64,000 bases of DNA, from the NCBI GenBank assembly GCA_977017575.1, contig CDRNVI010000030.1, forward strand, positions 310,001 to 374,000, written 5' to 3'. The notes beneath the pieces were generated by a model. The model saw nothing but the letters and a program-made list of their open reading frames with translations, did not search any database and was not told the origin of the DNA. The position numbers and the translations under genes were made by a program. The stretch comes from Paramoeba atlantica (taxonomy: Eukaryota > Discosea). Positions 29,421-39,580 of the stretch are shown here, piece after piece. The first letter of the stretch is position 1, and each line of letters opens with the position of its first letter.

Positions 29421-29829
29421 TAGTTACATAATTCACAAAGCATTTCACATGTAAGAACGCCTTTTTCATTTTTTTCGTCATTCACACCGGCTCCCTTAAC
29501 TAACTTTTGACTTTCTCGTGCGTGTAGCCAAGCTTCGTGCTTAGCCGCTTGAAGCTTGCAGTGAGCCAAGGCGGCATGATACAAGCGTGGCGAAGCCAAA
29601 CCTTGTCGCTTCCAATTTACTAGAAATGCTAAAAAAATCCAAAAAATCCAAATCATTCCGGATCGCTCCGGATGGTCACTGGCAAGCCAGACCCTTCACA
29701 GACAGATTTGGAAGTTCCGAGGCCGACGTCCTCTACCAGTTTCCACTTGTCCAAGGCGGCACGAACGTGTTGTTACCAACACGCTGCGTCGACGAACTGT
29801 ACGTCAACACGGCTTACCCAAGAGGTGTA

Positions 29830-29940
29830 AGCCGGGTAAGGGAGCTGGTTCCCTGAGGGGAGGGTCCGGGACGGTCCTCCGAGTACTGGGCCTAGTCGGT
29901 TATCAGCCCAGCCTCTTGGAGTGAGGCCGCCAGGAATATT
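29830..29940 (-). repeat. Structured body of a SINE-like repeat
   Basis: A series of short perfect hairpins (GGGA-TCCC, GGAGG-CCTCC, GGGC-GCCC) in about 110 bp, directly downstream (minus strand) of a tRNA-like head at 29941-30022. Confidence 0.45.
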
Positions 29941-30022
29941 GCGATGAGCGGGTTTGAACTCGCCGTCTGAGCACCATGTGCTTCAAACTTTGAATTCTTG
30001 CCACTCCGCCACCTCCGCTCCT
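29941..30022 (-). repeat. tRNA-like head of a SINE (class II tRNA)
   Basis: On the minus strand there is an A-box-like GTGGCGGAGTGGC, a variable-arm hairpin GCAC-ATG-GTGC, and a B-box-like GAGTTCAAACCCGC. This spacing fits a Leu/Ser-type tRNA with a long variable arm. The acceptor and T stems do not pair well, so a functional tRNA is unlikely; a tRNA-derived SINE or pseudogene is more likely. Confidence 0.5.
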
Positions 30023-30560
30023 AGAAATGCTACAAACTCACTTTCTTCGAAGCTTGTAATATCGACTGGCGCGGTATCCGGAAGGTTACGGTATGTGAGC
30101 AAAAATTCTCAATGTGTTTGCGCACGAATGATATTTCCAAGATGTAGAGCATCGCACTGAACTTTCCACTAATTCACTGTACCCTTCAGTACTTGTCACC
30201 CGAACTATATTAGTCGACTTAAAAAGTGTTCGACTCTTGTTTTTTTGGTACATAAAGTTTATCTTGAGTTGACTAATAACCAAATATACTGTATGTGTCA
30301 GGATAACCGAAACAGACTAAACAAATCTGAACAATACACTGGTACACCGCGCACTGCCAACTCAAACTACGTACCCCTGAGTATTGCGTACCCCCATATG
30401 TCCTTCCGACTTATCATGCTAACGGTAGCTCAATTATAGGCTAAGGGTAATTCAATTATTATACGGACTGCTGCACTGAAAATACCAAAGATATGCATCA
30501 TGTGCATATCATGATGTAGCATGATATCGTGCCTGATAGCATTTCATGGGCATGTATCAT
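30023..30560. other. No gene recognised
   Basis: Moderately AT-rich, no convincing coding signal on either strand. Confidence 0.4.
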
Positions 30561-30564
30561 TCAT

Positions 30565-30660
30565 TTATAAATATATATATTATAATATAATATTAATATA
30601 TTATTATATTATAATATAATATCATATATGATAATGCATATATTTCATGGGCAGCATTTA
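30565..30660. repeat. TA-rich palindromic tract
   Basis: Almost pure TATAAT/ATTATA repeats with dyad symmetry. It may be an unstable satellite or an extruded cruciform site. Confidence 0.7.
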
Positions 30661-31329
30661 TCATGCTATGAGGATAGCAATGATCATGTTTTTCACAAAA
30701 TGCCCCTTATTGAAGCCGGGGCACGCCTCCCAAAGTGACCCCCCCAAAATAGGTGTCCAGGCAAAACCTGACAGGTTTCAATCCTCTTACTTATGCATAA
30801 AAACGAAGTATGTACCTTTAAATTAGTACAAGCGGAATTCTTTCTTGCGCCTTGATTGATGTCTATATGCGCCTACGCATGTTGTCGACCGAAGAATGAC
30901 TTAACCTTGTGGTATGCTTGCTCATTCCTATTTGCCTGACTTTAGAGCTACATAACACCTGTGAATCGAGTTGCGCGACTCGCAATCGTTCTTTTTAGAT
31001 GTTCTTTGTATGTGTTCGGGAGCTCCGAGGTGCGCCTAATGGGCTGTACATTCTAAAATCGTGAAAATCTCATTAACAGAGGGGATATTTGTCAACTTAC
31101 GACGCGAGGTCTCCTCCCCCGTTCATCCCTGGCGAATTCAGACCCCCATGTAATCCACCCATTTTGAGTGGCTAAGGGCATTGTGAGGCTTTATTCTTCA
31201 CCTATAAGCGTATGAAAAATAAACGAACGGTTCAGTATTCGTGGTCCCTTGAAGCAGGGCATTCTTACTCGCACCATTGAGTGATGTGCAGCACTGTCAG
31301 GCTACCACACTCAATGGTACCTTGGGCAG
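30661..31329. other. No gene recognised
   Basis: Non-coding, contains a C-run near 30740. Probably degraded element sequence upstream of the LINE fragment. Confidence 0.4.
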
Positions 31330-32055
31330 TACATTCATCTAGACCTTCGCCCAAAAAAGAGAGGTATAGACGATGCCGTCTTTACTCTCAGAAGAGTCAC
31401 CGAGGAAGTAAGAAAGCACAACCTGCCGTTGTATCTCGCTTACTTAGACCTTGAAAAGCCTACGATACAATGCCGTGTGAAGCAGCCTGGGCGGTTCTCA
31501 AGAAACTTCAAATAGGGGGACACCTATTGGAACTCATAAAAGCAACATGCTTTAGAACCACTGCAAGCGTCGTGATGAGCGACGGTACTAGGAGTGAAAA
31601 AATAGAGATAGCCGATGGGCTCAAACAGGCATGTCCCATGAGCTTCATATTAGATTGTATGTTGTAGAACATTGATAGTGTTGTTCATATCAATGATTCA
31701 ATGATTCAGGATGTTCATATCATAACATAGAGCTTCATATTAGATTGTATGTTGTAGAACATATTAGATTATATTATTATATTCAATGCAATTTTTGAAT
31801 CAGTCATTAGGAAAGGCCACACAGTTTAATAACCCAGGAATAAAGATTCAGCGGCGGTTACCCAGAGGAATGATCAATCGAGGCGACAGAGTAACGGGAA
31901 TCGATGTCTTTGGACTGCTTGCGTACGCAGATGACCTTGTCCTTTGGTCAGATGATCACAACGATTTGCAAAGCACGATAAATGATACACTACAAACAAT
32001 TAACCGATGGGGAATAACGATCAACACAAAGAAAACCAAAACACAGGTGGGATAG
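31330..32055 (+). pseudogene. LINE reverse transcriptase fragment
   Basis: Translation matches a LINE RT in order: GIDDAVFTLRR, LPLYLAYLDLEK with the first catalytic Asp, the segment around ELIKATC, GLKQACPMSFIL, and AYADDLVL with the catalytic DD pair. This is a CR1/jockey/L1-like pattern, distinct from the endonuclease-bearing LINEs at 37-47 kb. A 90-bp tandem duplication (phrase 'agcttcatattagattg' at 31641 and 31731) splits the palm. Several frame breaks; dead. Confidence 0.75.
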
Positions 32056-32748
32056 ATACTAAGGCTGATAGATACTAATCGATGCTGATAGATACTAATC
32101 GATGATTATAGACTAAAAACGGCCCCTCGTAAAAAGACAAAAGGTAGACGAAAATTAAACTATAAAAACGCATAAAACGACTTATGCGCCATCCACGCTA
32201 AACTTTGGAGTGTTTTTTTTCTTCATCCTTTGGTGCGGCTTGCAACTAGCCCATGATAACGGGGTTAGGGTCAGAATTCGGAGAGCTACGAGCTCGTTGA
32301 AGCTGAGGAGCCCTTTGAAGCTGCCTTTGAATCCCTTTGAAGCTGAGGAGCCAGTCCGCTCGAGGGTATAATCCCCTAGAAGACTTGGTCCGTTGAAGCT
32401 AAGGTGTTTATTCAATACAGAATCATATTTAGATCTGCAGAGGTAAATTTCTACCTATGCTACGGTCGCATACGACGACCCCGCATAGGCTGTTTTACTA
32501 GCCTAGCCGCCCCCTTTCCAGTCGGGTGATTCCCGGTTTAGCCAAATAACAAAGCTACTACGAATTGCTTCGCGTATGGCTTCAAGTTGGCATTCCGTGG
32601 ACAGCCCTTTGTCACTCCCAAAAAGGCGGGCTACCTGCCGAAGAGAGGAAGCCGGCAATCCTCTTACACCCACCTCCATACACAGCAGATGTGTGTTCGG
32701 GTGATCCATCCTGCGGCGATGCAATATATTCTGATATTTTTTTTTGAG
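32056..32748. other. Non-coding stretch with GAAGCTGAGG repeats
   Basis: Phrases like 'cctttgaagctgaggagcc' recur at 32290-32350. A short minus-strand frame at 32503-32724 has no recognisable similarity. Confidence 0.4.
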
Positions 32749-33080
32749 ACTCCCGAACTATGCCAGCAAGCCGTTCGAGCTAATCTCTCCTTCGGGAGAC
32801 GTGGGGCGTTCGGAATGAACCAGGGCTGGCACCCAGTTTGCCGAATCGCGAGGGCTTAGCTCTCCACGTGCCCGGAGGAGGCGACACTAGGACGTGTGGA
32901 ACACTCGTACGTAATTGTATGATTACAATGCGAAGTCCTAGCCCAAAAGGATTAGGATTGTTCAGCGGCCGAGGCGAGTGAAAACTCACCTTTGAGTAGC
33001 GACCTCCCCCCAAGCTACCTCGGCTTACTCCGGGGAGGCAACACCCCTTTACGGGATACAAAGCCTTATACCATATCATC
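32749..33080 (+). repeat. SINE-like structured repeat, copy 1
   Basis: About 75% similar by eye to 35880-36186. Conserved blocks are 'cccgaact-tgccagcaagcc', 'acgtggggcgttcgg', 'gctctccacgtgcccgg' and a CCTCCCC…GGGGAGG stem near the 3' end, then tails containing 'atctac'. Stem positions differ between copies in a paired way, which suggests RNA structure. Confidence 0.65.
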
Positions 33081-33128
33081 TACCATATCTCAACGAAAAA
33101 TAATCCTGCCGACCCAATTAAATTTTGC

Positions 33129-33179
33129 GCAGGGGGGGGTACAATAAAACCAAGCGTTCCCACTTATTGTACCCCCCCG
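33129..33179. repeat. Short hairpin with G-run/C-run ends
   Basis: GGGGGGGTACAATAA is mirrored by TTATTGTACCCCCCC across 18 bp. It has the style of the C/G-run terminal repeats of local MITEs, perhaps a minimal fold-back remnant. Confidence 0.6.
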
Positions 33180-33476
33180 GTACAATATCGAGCTACAGGT
33201 ACATTAACCCGGAACGGGGTTTGGTAGAAAGTTCGGATGTCCGTTTCCGATGTTTTTTCAAAAAGAAAAATAGCTCCATTAAATTGTAACTTGTCTTGTG
33301 CTCCTTCGGTTGTTCGTTAGTGCTCGAAATTATAAGGTGTGGGACTGGTGATCCCCATTTTGTACTTTCGCAGGAAAGGATTGTTTTCCTATGTTGCGAA
33401 AGACTCAACGAACATGCGATCAACCCCATTCTTTTTAGTCTCAGTGCTTCCTTTTTATTCAGTTCTGCTTTTCATC

Positions 33477-35735
33477 ATGAACAATAACAACAACAATCAG
33501 CAGGATCCTGACGCTCTTTTCTGAAGTTTCATTTCTCTTCTCGAGGTGTTCTCGTACCGAGAACACCGGCGAGGACCTCTAGGAGATGGCCCGGCAGTAC
33601 CTCCTGACCCACGTTACCTCAACCCAACTTTATGGCGTGATGTGCCGTTGCGCCCGCTTTGTAACGGACGCCCTGCTTTTAACTGTGTCAAGCGTTGGCG
33701 CAGTATGCAAGACATTCCTCTTGGCGCGGATGACGAAAGCTGGATAAACTGCCATGGTTTTTTGACTCCGCCATCGTGCCGAAAGCATGGAACGGAAAAG
33801 ATGGCGTCCGTACCGGGGAAGAATTATATGATTTGTATGTTTAAGGATCCTGGAATGCGGAACCCCTGTCAAATAAACATGGGGCTTCTTTGCGAAGCCA
33901 TCTAACTCCCACCATCCTTTTACTTCTTTGGGCAGACATTGCGAATCAGCTTTGTACTGACCAAATCTGCCACAGCCGAGGGGTGGGTAGAAAAATTGTC
34001 CAGGAAGTGTTACACTCCGCGGCCAATGCTGCGCTTTCCCAAGAGCAGTCCGAGCAACACGAGTTTTCTCGCATCCAAGTGGACGAAACGTTCATTGGAA
34101 AGAGAAAGTATCAGCGTGGGAGGCGGCAGCGGAAAAGGGGATGGTGGTTTGCCACCGTCACGGAGATCCGTGGACAAGAAATGGGAAGAACCCATTGGAA
34201 GTTGGTCAAGCGCCGAGACACGGAAACGCTGCATAACTTCATCCTGCCGCACTTGACGAGTGCACGGGCTGTGGTTGTCAGTGACCGTTGGGGGGCGTAT
34301 TCCACTCTGGGGGACTTTTGTCGCCACCACGCTGTGAATCATAGGAGTCTGTGCAGTCGGCGCGTGACGTTTCGTGACGCTTCGTGACGGCGCGTGACGG
34401 CTCGTGACGTTTCGTGACAACCAAGATCGAGGTTTACTTGGCGCCTGTCAAGATCGAGGTTTACTTGACACTTGTCAGTGCCGAGCGCCTCAATCAATCA
34501 AAATACATTTCTCTGATTTGCGGCGACACAACAACCCAGTGACTGTCGTCCATGGTGATGTACGTCATCCATGGTGATATCGGCAGCGAAGATGAGAAAC
34601 GTGCGACCCCGCAGTAATTGATGAGGACGGGCTCTGTTATCCTCTTGAATCTCTGTACCATAATGCGCTACATAACAATACAATCCATCGTATTGATCGA
34701 GCGCGCCTTGTGGGTCACCAAATAAGGGCTTCAGAAACCTACCGTCCTCTAGTAAGACGGGGCTCCCGGGAAAAGCGAAATTTCCATTGCCTTCCGAAGC
34801 ATGCATGCTTCGATATCCAATCCCGCCTCTCGAAGACTTTGCAGCATCTGGGAATGGAAAGATTCCACAACCTGACTTTGCCCACGCGAAAAGCTGGACG
34901 ATTAGGCCGTGCGATTGTGAAGGGAGTCAAGCTCTTAGTGCCGTTCCAGCCATATTGCAACAAACATTTCGCTCTTAGGAAATGTCCTCAGGTGAAATAA
35001 GTGGTGGAAACGCATCATCTAGGGTCAGGACTTTAGTGCAAAGTTAGTTTATTGAAACAGTTTTAAGATTTTTCAATTTGTTTTTGAGTCAAAATGTTGG
35101 GCGGGAGGTAATTTTAGAACCCAATTTTTGTCGCAAGTCTCCTGTAAAAAATTTACGAACGACACTATATAATTGCCCACTAAGGTACACCGCATTTGAA
35201 AAACGATTGATGAGTTGAGAGAAAGATCTATCGTATTTTTTCATCAACAAGCGTCTAGTAAGGATTTTTGTTGCAAGGATTCGAAACGGGACACTTTCCG
35301 TGGCACTGCTGCCGATGAATAGGCGATTGTAGTGACATTGAAATAAGTACATGTTTGTTTCCAAATCAAGTTTGTTTCCAAAAAATCTGTTAAAAAAGCT
35401 TGAAAAAGCAAGATAATGTGGCTACGCGTGACGTTTCGTGACGGCGCGTGACGTTTCGTGACAGTTCGTGGCGTTTCGTGACAGCCAAGACTTGCACAGA
35501 CTCCATAGCGTGGAGTTTGTGAACTCTCACACTAACACCCCTGAACGGTCGCATCGCATCATCAAAGACTGGGCGAGGAAGCAGCATTACAACTTTGGGG
35601 CTTCTTCCTTGGAATTGATGCGAAATGTGGCCCTTCAGTGTGTGAAGTTGGGGGACGTTCACGTGGGGGACGTTCAACGGGCGAGAGATTGCTTGGCAAA
35701 CTCGGCTTTCCAACCTCTTGGGGTGTTTTTTTGAG
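33477..35735 (+). pseudogene. Merlin (IS1016/ISXO2-like) transposase, interrupted
   Basis: Landmarks of the Merlin DDE domain are present: IQVDETFIGKRKYQRGR with the first Asp, AVVVSDRWGAYSTL with the second, and after a foreign insert VEFVNSHTNTPERSHR with the Glu. The N-terminal half (33546-33905) is in several frames and shows only CRKHGTEKMASVPGKNY. The insert at 34344-35504 splits the codons between HHAVNH and SVEFVN; removing one ATA copy leaves the motif continuous. An acidic Ser/Asp-rich tail follows near 35718-35870 in a different frame. Merlin is a cut-and-paste DNA transposon related to bacterial IS1016. Confidence 0.85.
34344..35504. mobile_element. 1161-bp TIR element with 3-bp target duplication
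   Basis: The ends GGAGTCTGTGCA (34344-34355) and TGCACAGACTCC (35493-35504) are perfect 12-bp inverted repeats flanked by ATA (34341-34343 and 35505-35507). Just inside both ends are clusters of the phrase CGTGACGTTTCGTGAC, in direct orientation. A 26-bp-scale duplication around 'aagatcgaggtttactt' lies at 34423 and 34451. Two minus-strand frames (34498-34806, 35089-35364) have no recognisable similarity. The superfamily is unassigned; a 3-bp duplication fits PIF/Harbinger best. Confidence 0.8.
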
Positions 35736-35855
35736 TACTACGGCTCGGACGTAGATGACTTCGACGACAGTGTGAGTTCAAGCAGCTGTCCCTCAGACTA
35801 TACCAGCGGTGATGATTTCGTTTCGAGTGAGTCTGAAGGTCATGCTATGCATGAC

Positions 35856-36186
35856 CTAACCGTTGAAGCTAATACTCGACACTCCCGAACTGTGCCAGCA
35901 AGCCGGTTCCTTTTCTCTTTGGGAAACGTGGGGCGTTCGGGACAAACCGGTGTAACACCCAGTTCGTCCCGAATGGCGAGGGCTCAGCTCTCCACGTGCC
36001 CGGGGAAGGTTGCCCTACGCTCTGCGGACCTAAGTGTGTAGTCGCTTCACGGCGATTTGCATACCATTACCAAATTCGAAAGAGTTTAGGTAGTCATGCG
36101 ACGAGGCACCTTCCCCCAAGTTCCCCTGCTTTCTCAGGGGAGGCTAGATCCTTCGTAGGATAAAAGCCTGGACAATCTACAATCTA
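35856..36186 (+). repeat. SINE-like structured repeat, copy 2, with 15-bp target duplication
   Basis: Flanked by exact copies of CATGCTATGCATGAC (35841-35855 and 36187-36201), the long variable duplication left by LINE-driven insertion. The 331-bp body matches copy 1 and ends in a short 'caatctacaatcta' tail rather than poly(A). It is inserted beside the acidic tail of the Merlin gene. Confidence 0.8.
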
Positions 36187-36228
36187 CATGCTATGCATGA
36201 CGAGTGAAGCACAATATTTTTGTACATA

Positions 36229-36640
36229 CAGTGGGTGGTACTTGAACCTGGGGGGTCTAAAATTTGTAAAATTTGCTCAATTTTGTAAAATAATAGCGCA
36301 TTCGAGAGCTCTCTCAGAGTTGTATGTCTTTGGCTTATTCGGACCGCTCAAGTTAAACGATTTAATCCTGTGGAAAAAAACATTGTTTTTTTTGTGTGAA
36401 AATTCTGCAGTTTTTCTTTTTTCCCCTTTTTATGCCACAAAAGCGAGTTCGCTCGAGGACATCGCGCGGTGCACTCTCTGCTCGATCCTATTCTTCTCCT
36501 GCAAAGCTCAAGGAGAGTCATAGAATGCTTTTAGTAGCAGACTATGAGCAAACACAGTCTTTCTCCCGAACAGCTCAGAACTTTGGAGTGCACGAAGGCA
36601 CTGTAAAGCGATGGGTTGAGCGCCATGCGGCGACTGGGGA
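36229..36640 (+). pseudogene. Tc1/mariner 5' end with transposase HTH only
   Basis: It begins with CAGTGGGTGGTAC just after TA (about 36227-36228). At 36429-36640 it encodes a basic start (MPQKRVRSRTSRG) and a helix-turn-helix (FSRTAQNFGVHEGTVKRWV) typical of Tc1-like transposases. The catalytic part is missing; LINE sequence follows directly. Confidence 0.65.
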
Positions 36641-36659
36641 TGTCCCATTCCTTTGCGTA

Positions 36660-37610
36660 CATCTCTTGGTTCCACTCCCTTGCTCAGGGAAACAGTAAGT
36701 ATAACGAGTTGATCTATACAACACCCATTCTTGCGAATATTCCAGACGGATGGTGCAAAAATGCTGCCCTGATTTCAACCGAGAAACAAACACCTGACAC
36801 AGGACATGAAGATGGTGGCGACGAGGAAACCAATCCTTCACGCGTCCTCACCAGAGCAGACCATGGCACCCAAGAGACGCAGTCTGAAGGTGACTCCGTA
36901 ATAAAAAAGTTCGCTCGACGCAAATCATCTACCGTACCTCCAAGCGCTAAAGGGCACATTCGAGGAATCACTAAATCCCATCAAAAAGGGCGAGAGAAAA
37001 CCACACCCAGAAAAGGGGAACCTACGGAACCTAACACTCCACACCTATCATACCACGACTACCCCTCGGACATGAGGACACAAGTTTCAGCCCCTGAAAT
37101 TATACAGGAGACGAGGGCTCCGGCGATTATTTTCTCCCAATATCATCCTGGACAAAGAGAGTGCCCTGCAGAAAACTGCATCTGGACAACCCCGGTTCAT
37201 GGAGGCCAATGGCAATCTTACTACAACCACGTCGCTTATCGGCATGGGAACAATATATCTAGCGAATGGTGGGCAAAAGAGGGGCGATTTCACTGCAACG
37301 CATGCGGTCGGCATTGCGACGTCAACAAATTAACTTCACATTCGAAGCACTGCAAAGGGCAAGTTGTGAAAGCACCCCCACCCTCACAGCCATTAGAGTG
37401 CCTTGGCGAGGCCATCTATGACGTACAGGGCACAGACAGCCTACCACCACTGGAGACAGTTTGTACGAACCCAATAAGCACATGCAAGGACGTCCCGCAC
37501 CGATGCCGACAGTTGTGGGTCAAAATATTGACAACGGCTCTCTCCTACGTGGTGGCTTCTTGCCATGCTTCTTGCCACCTACGATCGCGTTCGTTCGGCG
37601 GATCCAATCT
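36660..37610 (+). pseudogene. LINE N-terminal protein fragment with C2H2 fingers
   Basis: The open frame contains a Ser/Thr/Lys-rich linker, then a C2H2 finger (ECPAENC…HVAYRHG), a second Cys/His set (FHCNACGRHCDV…HSKHC), and DVPHRCRQLWVKILTTAL, the entry segment of restriction-like-endonuclease LINE proteins. It shares TPDTGH and ECPAE-C-W with the LINE start at 63245-64000. It is cut at about 37610 by the poly(A)-like end of the minus-strand LINE. Confidence 0.7.
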
Positions 37611-37649
37611 TCTTTTTTTTTTTTGTTTTTTTGTCGTCCCCCGAGCCCA

Positions 37650-38975
37650 TTAGCGCACGCCCCTACGGTACCAGTTTTGTACCGCGGTATGCGCTATCTG
37701 GGCGTTCCCCTTTTGGATGGCTACCCCGATAGCCATGATAAAATGGCTGAGGCAACCATTCTTCTCGCCGGTGGCCTTCCGAGCGACCAGATTTAGAAAC
37801 TGGAGGGTCTCGGGGCCGGGGACACCGTACGTGGTGAAGGCCAGCGGGAAGAAATCCATCTCCCTGGCCCCCGCCATTTCCTCGTGAGTGCGCCTTTTGA
37901 GGCGCTCAGCCTGTCTCACGGTGAAGGAGGGCTCAGCTGCCTCCTTATCCACGTAGGACGGGGCCAGTGGGTTTACCACCGTCACGTCCACTAGGACTAG
38001 TTTCCGCCCCAAAAGGAAACAAATGTCCGGTCCCCGACCGTTATCGAATCTAGGTTCGACTAGGTCTGGGGAGAATCCGTACTGGATTAGTAGGTAGGCG
38101 GAAAGTTTCCTTGACCCCCTTGTGGCGAGAGGCTTGTGTTTCCCCCGAACCTTTTTACAATCCATGGTGTGGACGCAGAACTCCTCATTTTTGAGGGCCG
38201 CGCCACACACACATTGGATTTCTGGTTCGGAGGTGGGTGCCACCATGTACCGGAGTCTAGCGGCGGTCTCCCATTCGGGATCCCGCATGTAGTACTCCGG
38301 CCTGTTCGGCCACGCGTTCATCCACTTGGTGGAGTGGGTGTTCTGGATCTGGCGCATGCAGACCAGATGCGTGGCCGACGGTGCCTTGTCCATAGCCGCC
38401 GCCCGATAGGCGTGTCTCTGCTCCCTGGCGGGGGTGCCGGGGGGCTGGCCTTGTAAGGCATTGACTGCTATTGCCTGCATGTCCTCCGCTTTGTCTTCGA
38501 AGGGGATGGTGCCCAGGAAGTCCGCCGTAAAAAGTTTATTTACGAACGGCGTCGTTCCCATTGCACCCATCCCCCCGATAAGAGCTTCGGAGCATGCGGT
38601 GATGGCCGCGTCCACCTGAAGGTTTGCCTTTTTGGTCACCCCCGGTTCGTGCGTGCGAACTATGTAGTTCCACCGGGGGCTCCCGCAAATGCGGAGGAGA
38701 GGGAGGGCGCACTGTCTGGGTAAATCCTTGAGTTTACCCAAGAAATTAGTGACCTTGGGGACCTTGGAGAGGACCCATTCCTCTTCCCGCGCTTCCGAGG
38801 CGCCAATGTACGCCCCCAGAAGTTTCAGTCCCCCCGGACCGTGTTGCATCCGGCTCCCCGAGAAAGCCGAGTACAGGCCTGGGTGGCGGGTAGCCACCTT
38901 GCACTTGGCCATGTTGAGCTTTAAACCCATAAACTTGGTCTCCTTTTCCAAGGAGCCAAGGGCCTTAACGCACAC
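37650..38975 (-). pseudogene. LINE ORF2 C-terminal part: RT thumb and endonuclease
   Basis: Up to 441 codons. The start follows the catalytic AYLDDI motif (about 39000-39020, other frame). Near residue 250 a zinc motif reads CVCGAAL…HTMDC. Near 310-336 RGPDICF…VDVTVVNP gives the PD…D core of the restriction-like endonuclease that nicks target DNA for target-primed reverse transcription. The frame ends at a stop followed almost at once by the A-rich tail, so the 3' UTR is very short. Confidence 0.75.
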
Positions 38976-39021
38976 CTCGGGTTCCGCGGCTATGGTTATA
39001 TCGTCGAGATATGCCCATAGC

Positions 39022-39345
39022 TTAAGGCAACCCGAAAAGGGAGATCCCTATCATTGGGGATAGGTTAGGGTACCTTTTTAGGGCGCGGAAAATGGCCGCG
39101 CGTGAAATGCTGTTGAAAGCATTTTCCAAGTCGGCCGCCACGACCACCTCGTCAGGCCTGTCAGGAAAGTGATCTCTCACCTCGTATATGACATGCTCAC
39201 AGCCTTGGGTGTATTGGGCTCCAAATTGAAGGCCCTGAAACACTGCTGTGAGATGGTCCCTGACCTGCTCGAGGGCCAGTAGCCCCGCGAGCTTCAGTAG
39301 GACCTCCCCCATGGCTATGGGCCTGTAGGATGAGTGATGTCCCAC
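39022..39345 (-). pseudogene. LINE RT palm fragment
   Basis: It reads SSYRPIAMGEVLLKL, GCEHVIYEV, and VVVAADLENAFNSISR with the first catalytic Asp. The usual QQGDPLGP segment expected before the YLDD box is missing: the frame breaks at SLFGLP, and the YLDD motif follows within about 10 bases. This points to an internal deletion of roughly 50-60 codons. Confidence 0.7.
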
Positions 39346-39358
39346 CGGGGCCCCAGGC

Positions 39359-39580
39359 TTATTGAAAAAGTTTGAGGTTTGCTCCGGTGAGAAAATCCCT
39401 CATCGTGGGGGGGAGGGAGTTGGTTAGGACCCTTTGGATGATCCAAGTGACCACGTCCCTCGGGTCGTCCTCCTGAAGGATGGGGACCAGGAGTTCCTTT
39501 GTCCATCCGGACGGGCCTGGCGCTCTAAGCGGCGCCAGGCTTGTTGCCGGGCAACATCCGCCGCCGACGGGAGGGGTCAA
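39359..39580 (-). pseudogene. LINE ORF2 segment before the RT palm
   Basis: Contains APGPSGWTKELL, the 'D/G-P-SGW' segment that opens RT domains of this group. One frame break separates it from the next piece on each side. Confidence 0.6.

Larger units (their letters stand above)
28729..29590 (-). mobile_element. Tyrosine recombinase of the VIPER-like fossil
   Basis: It carries the recombinase landmarks RPENLRNIKW, HCMRHTG and FRHYTRS, the R, HxxR and Y regions of the catalytic domain. The upstream part (29430-29590) continues the protein and is separated by a 179-bp MITE (29242-29420). Together with 27060-28460 it forms one minus-strand element of roughly 2.5 kb, broken and incomplete. Confidence 0.7.

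Noticed and set aside
29941-30022. Functional Leu/Ser tRNA gene
   Set aside because: Acceptor and T stems do not pair properly and no proper anticodon arm can be drawn.
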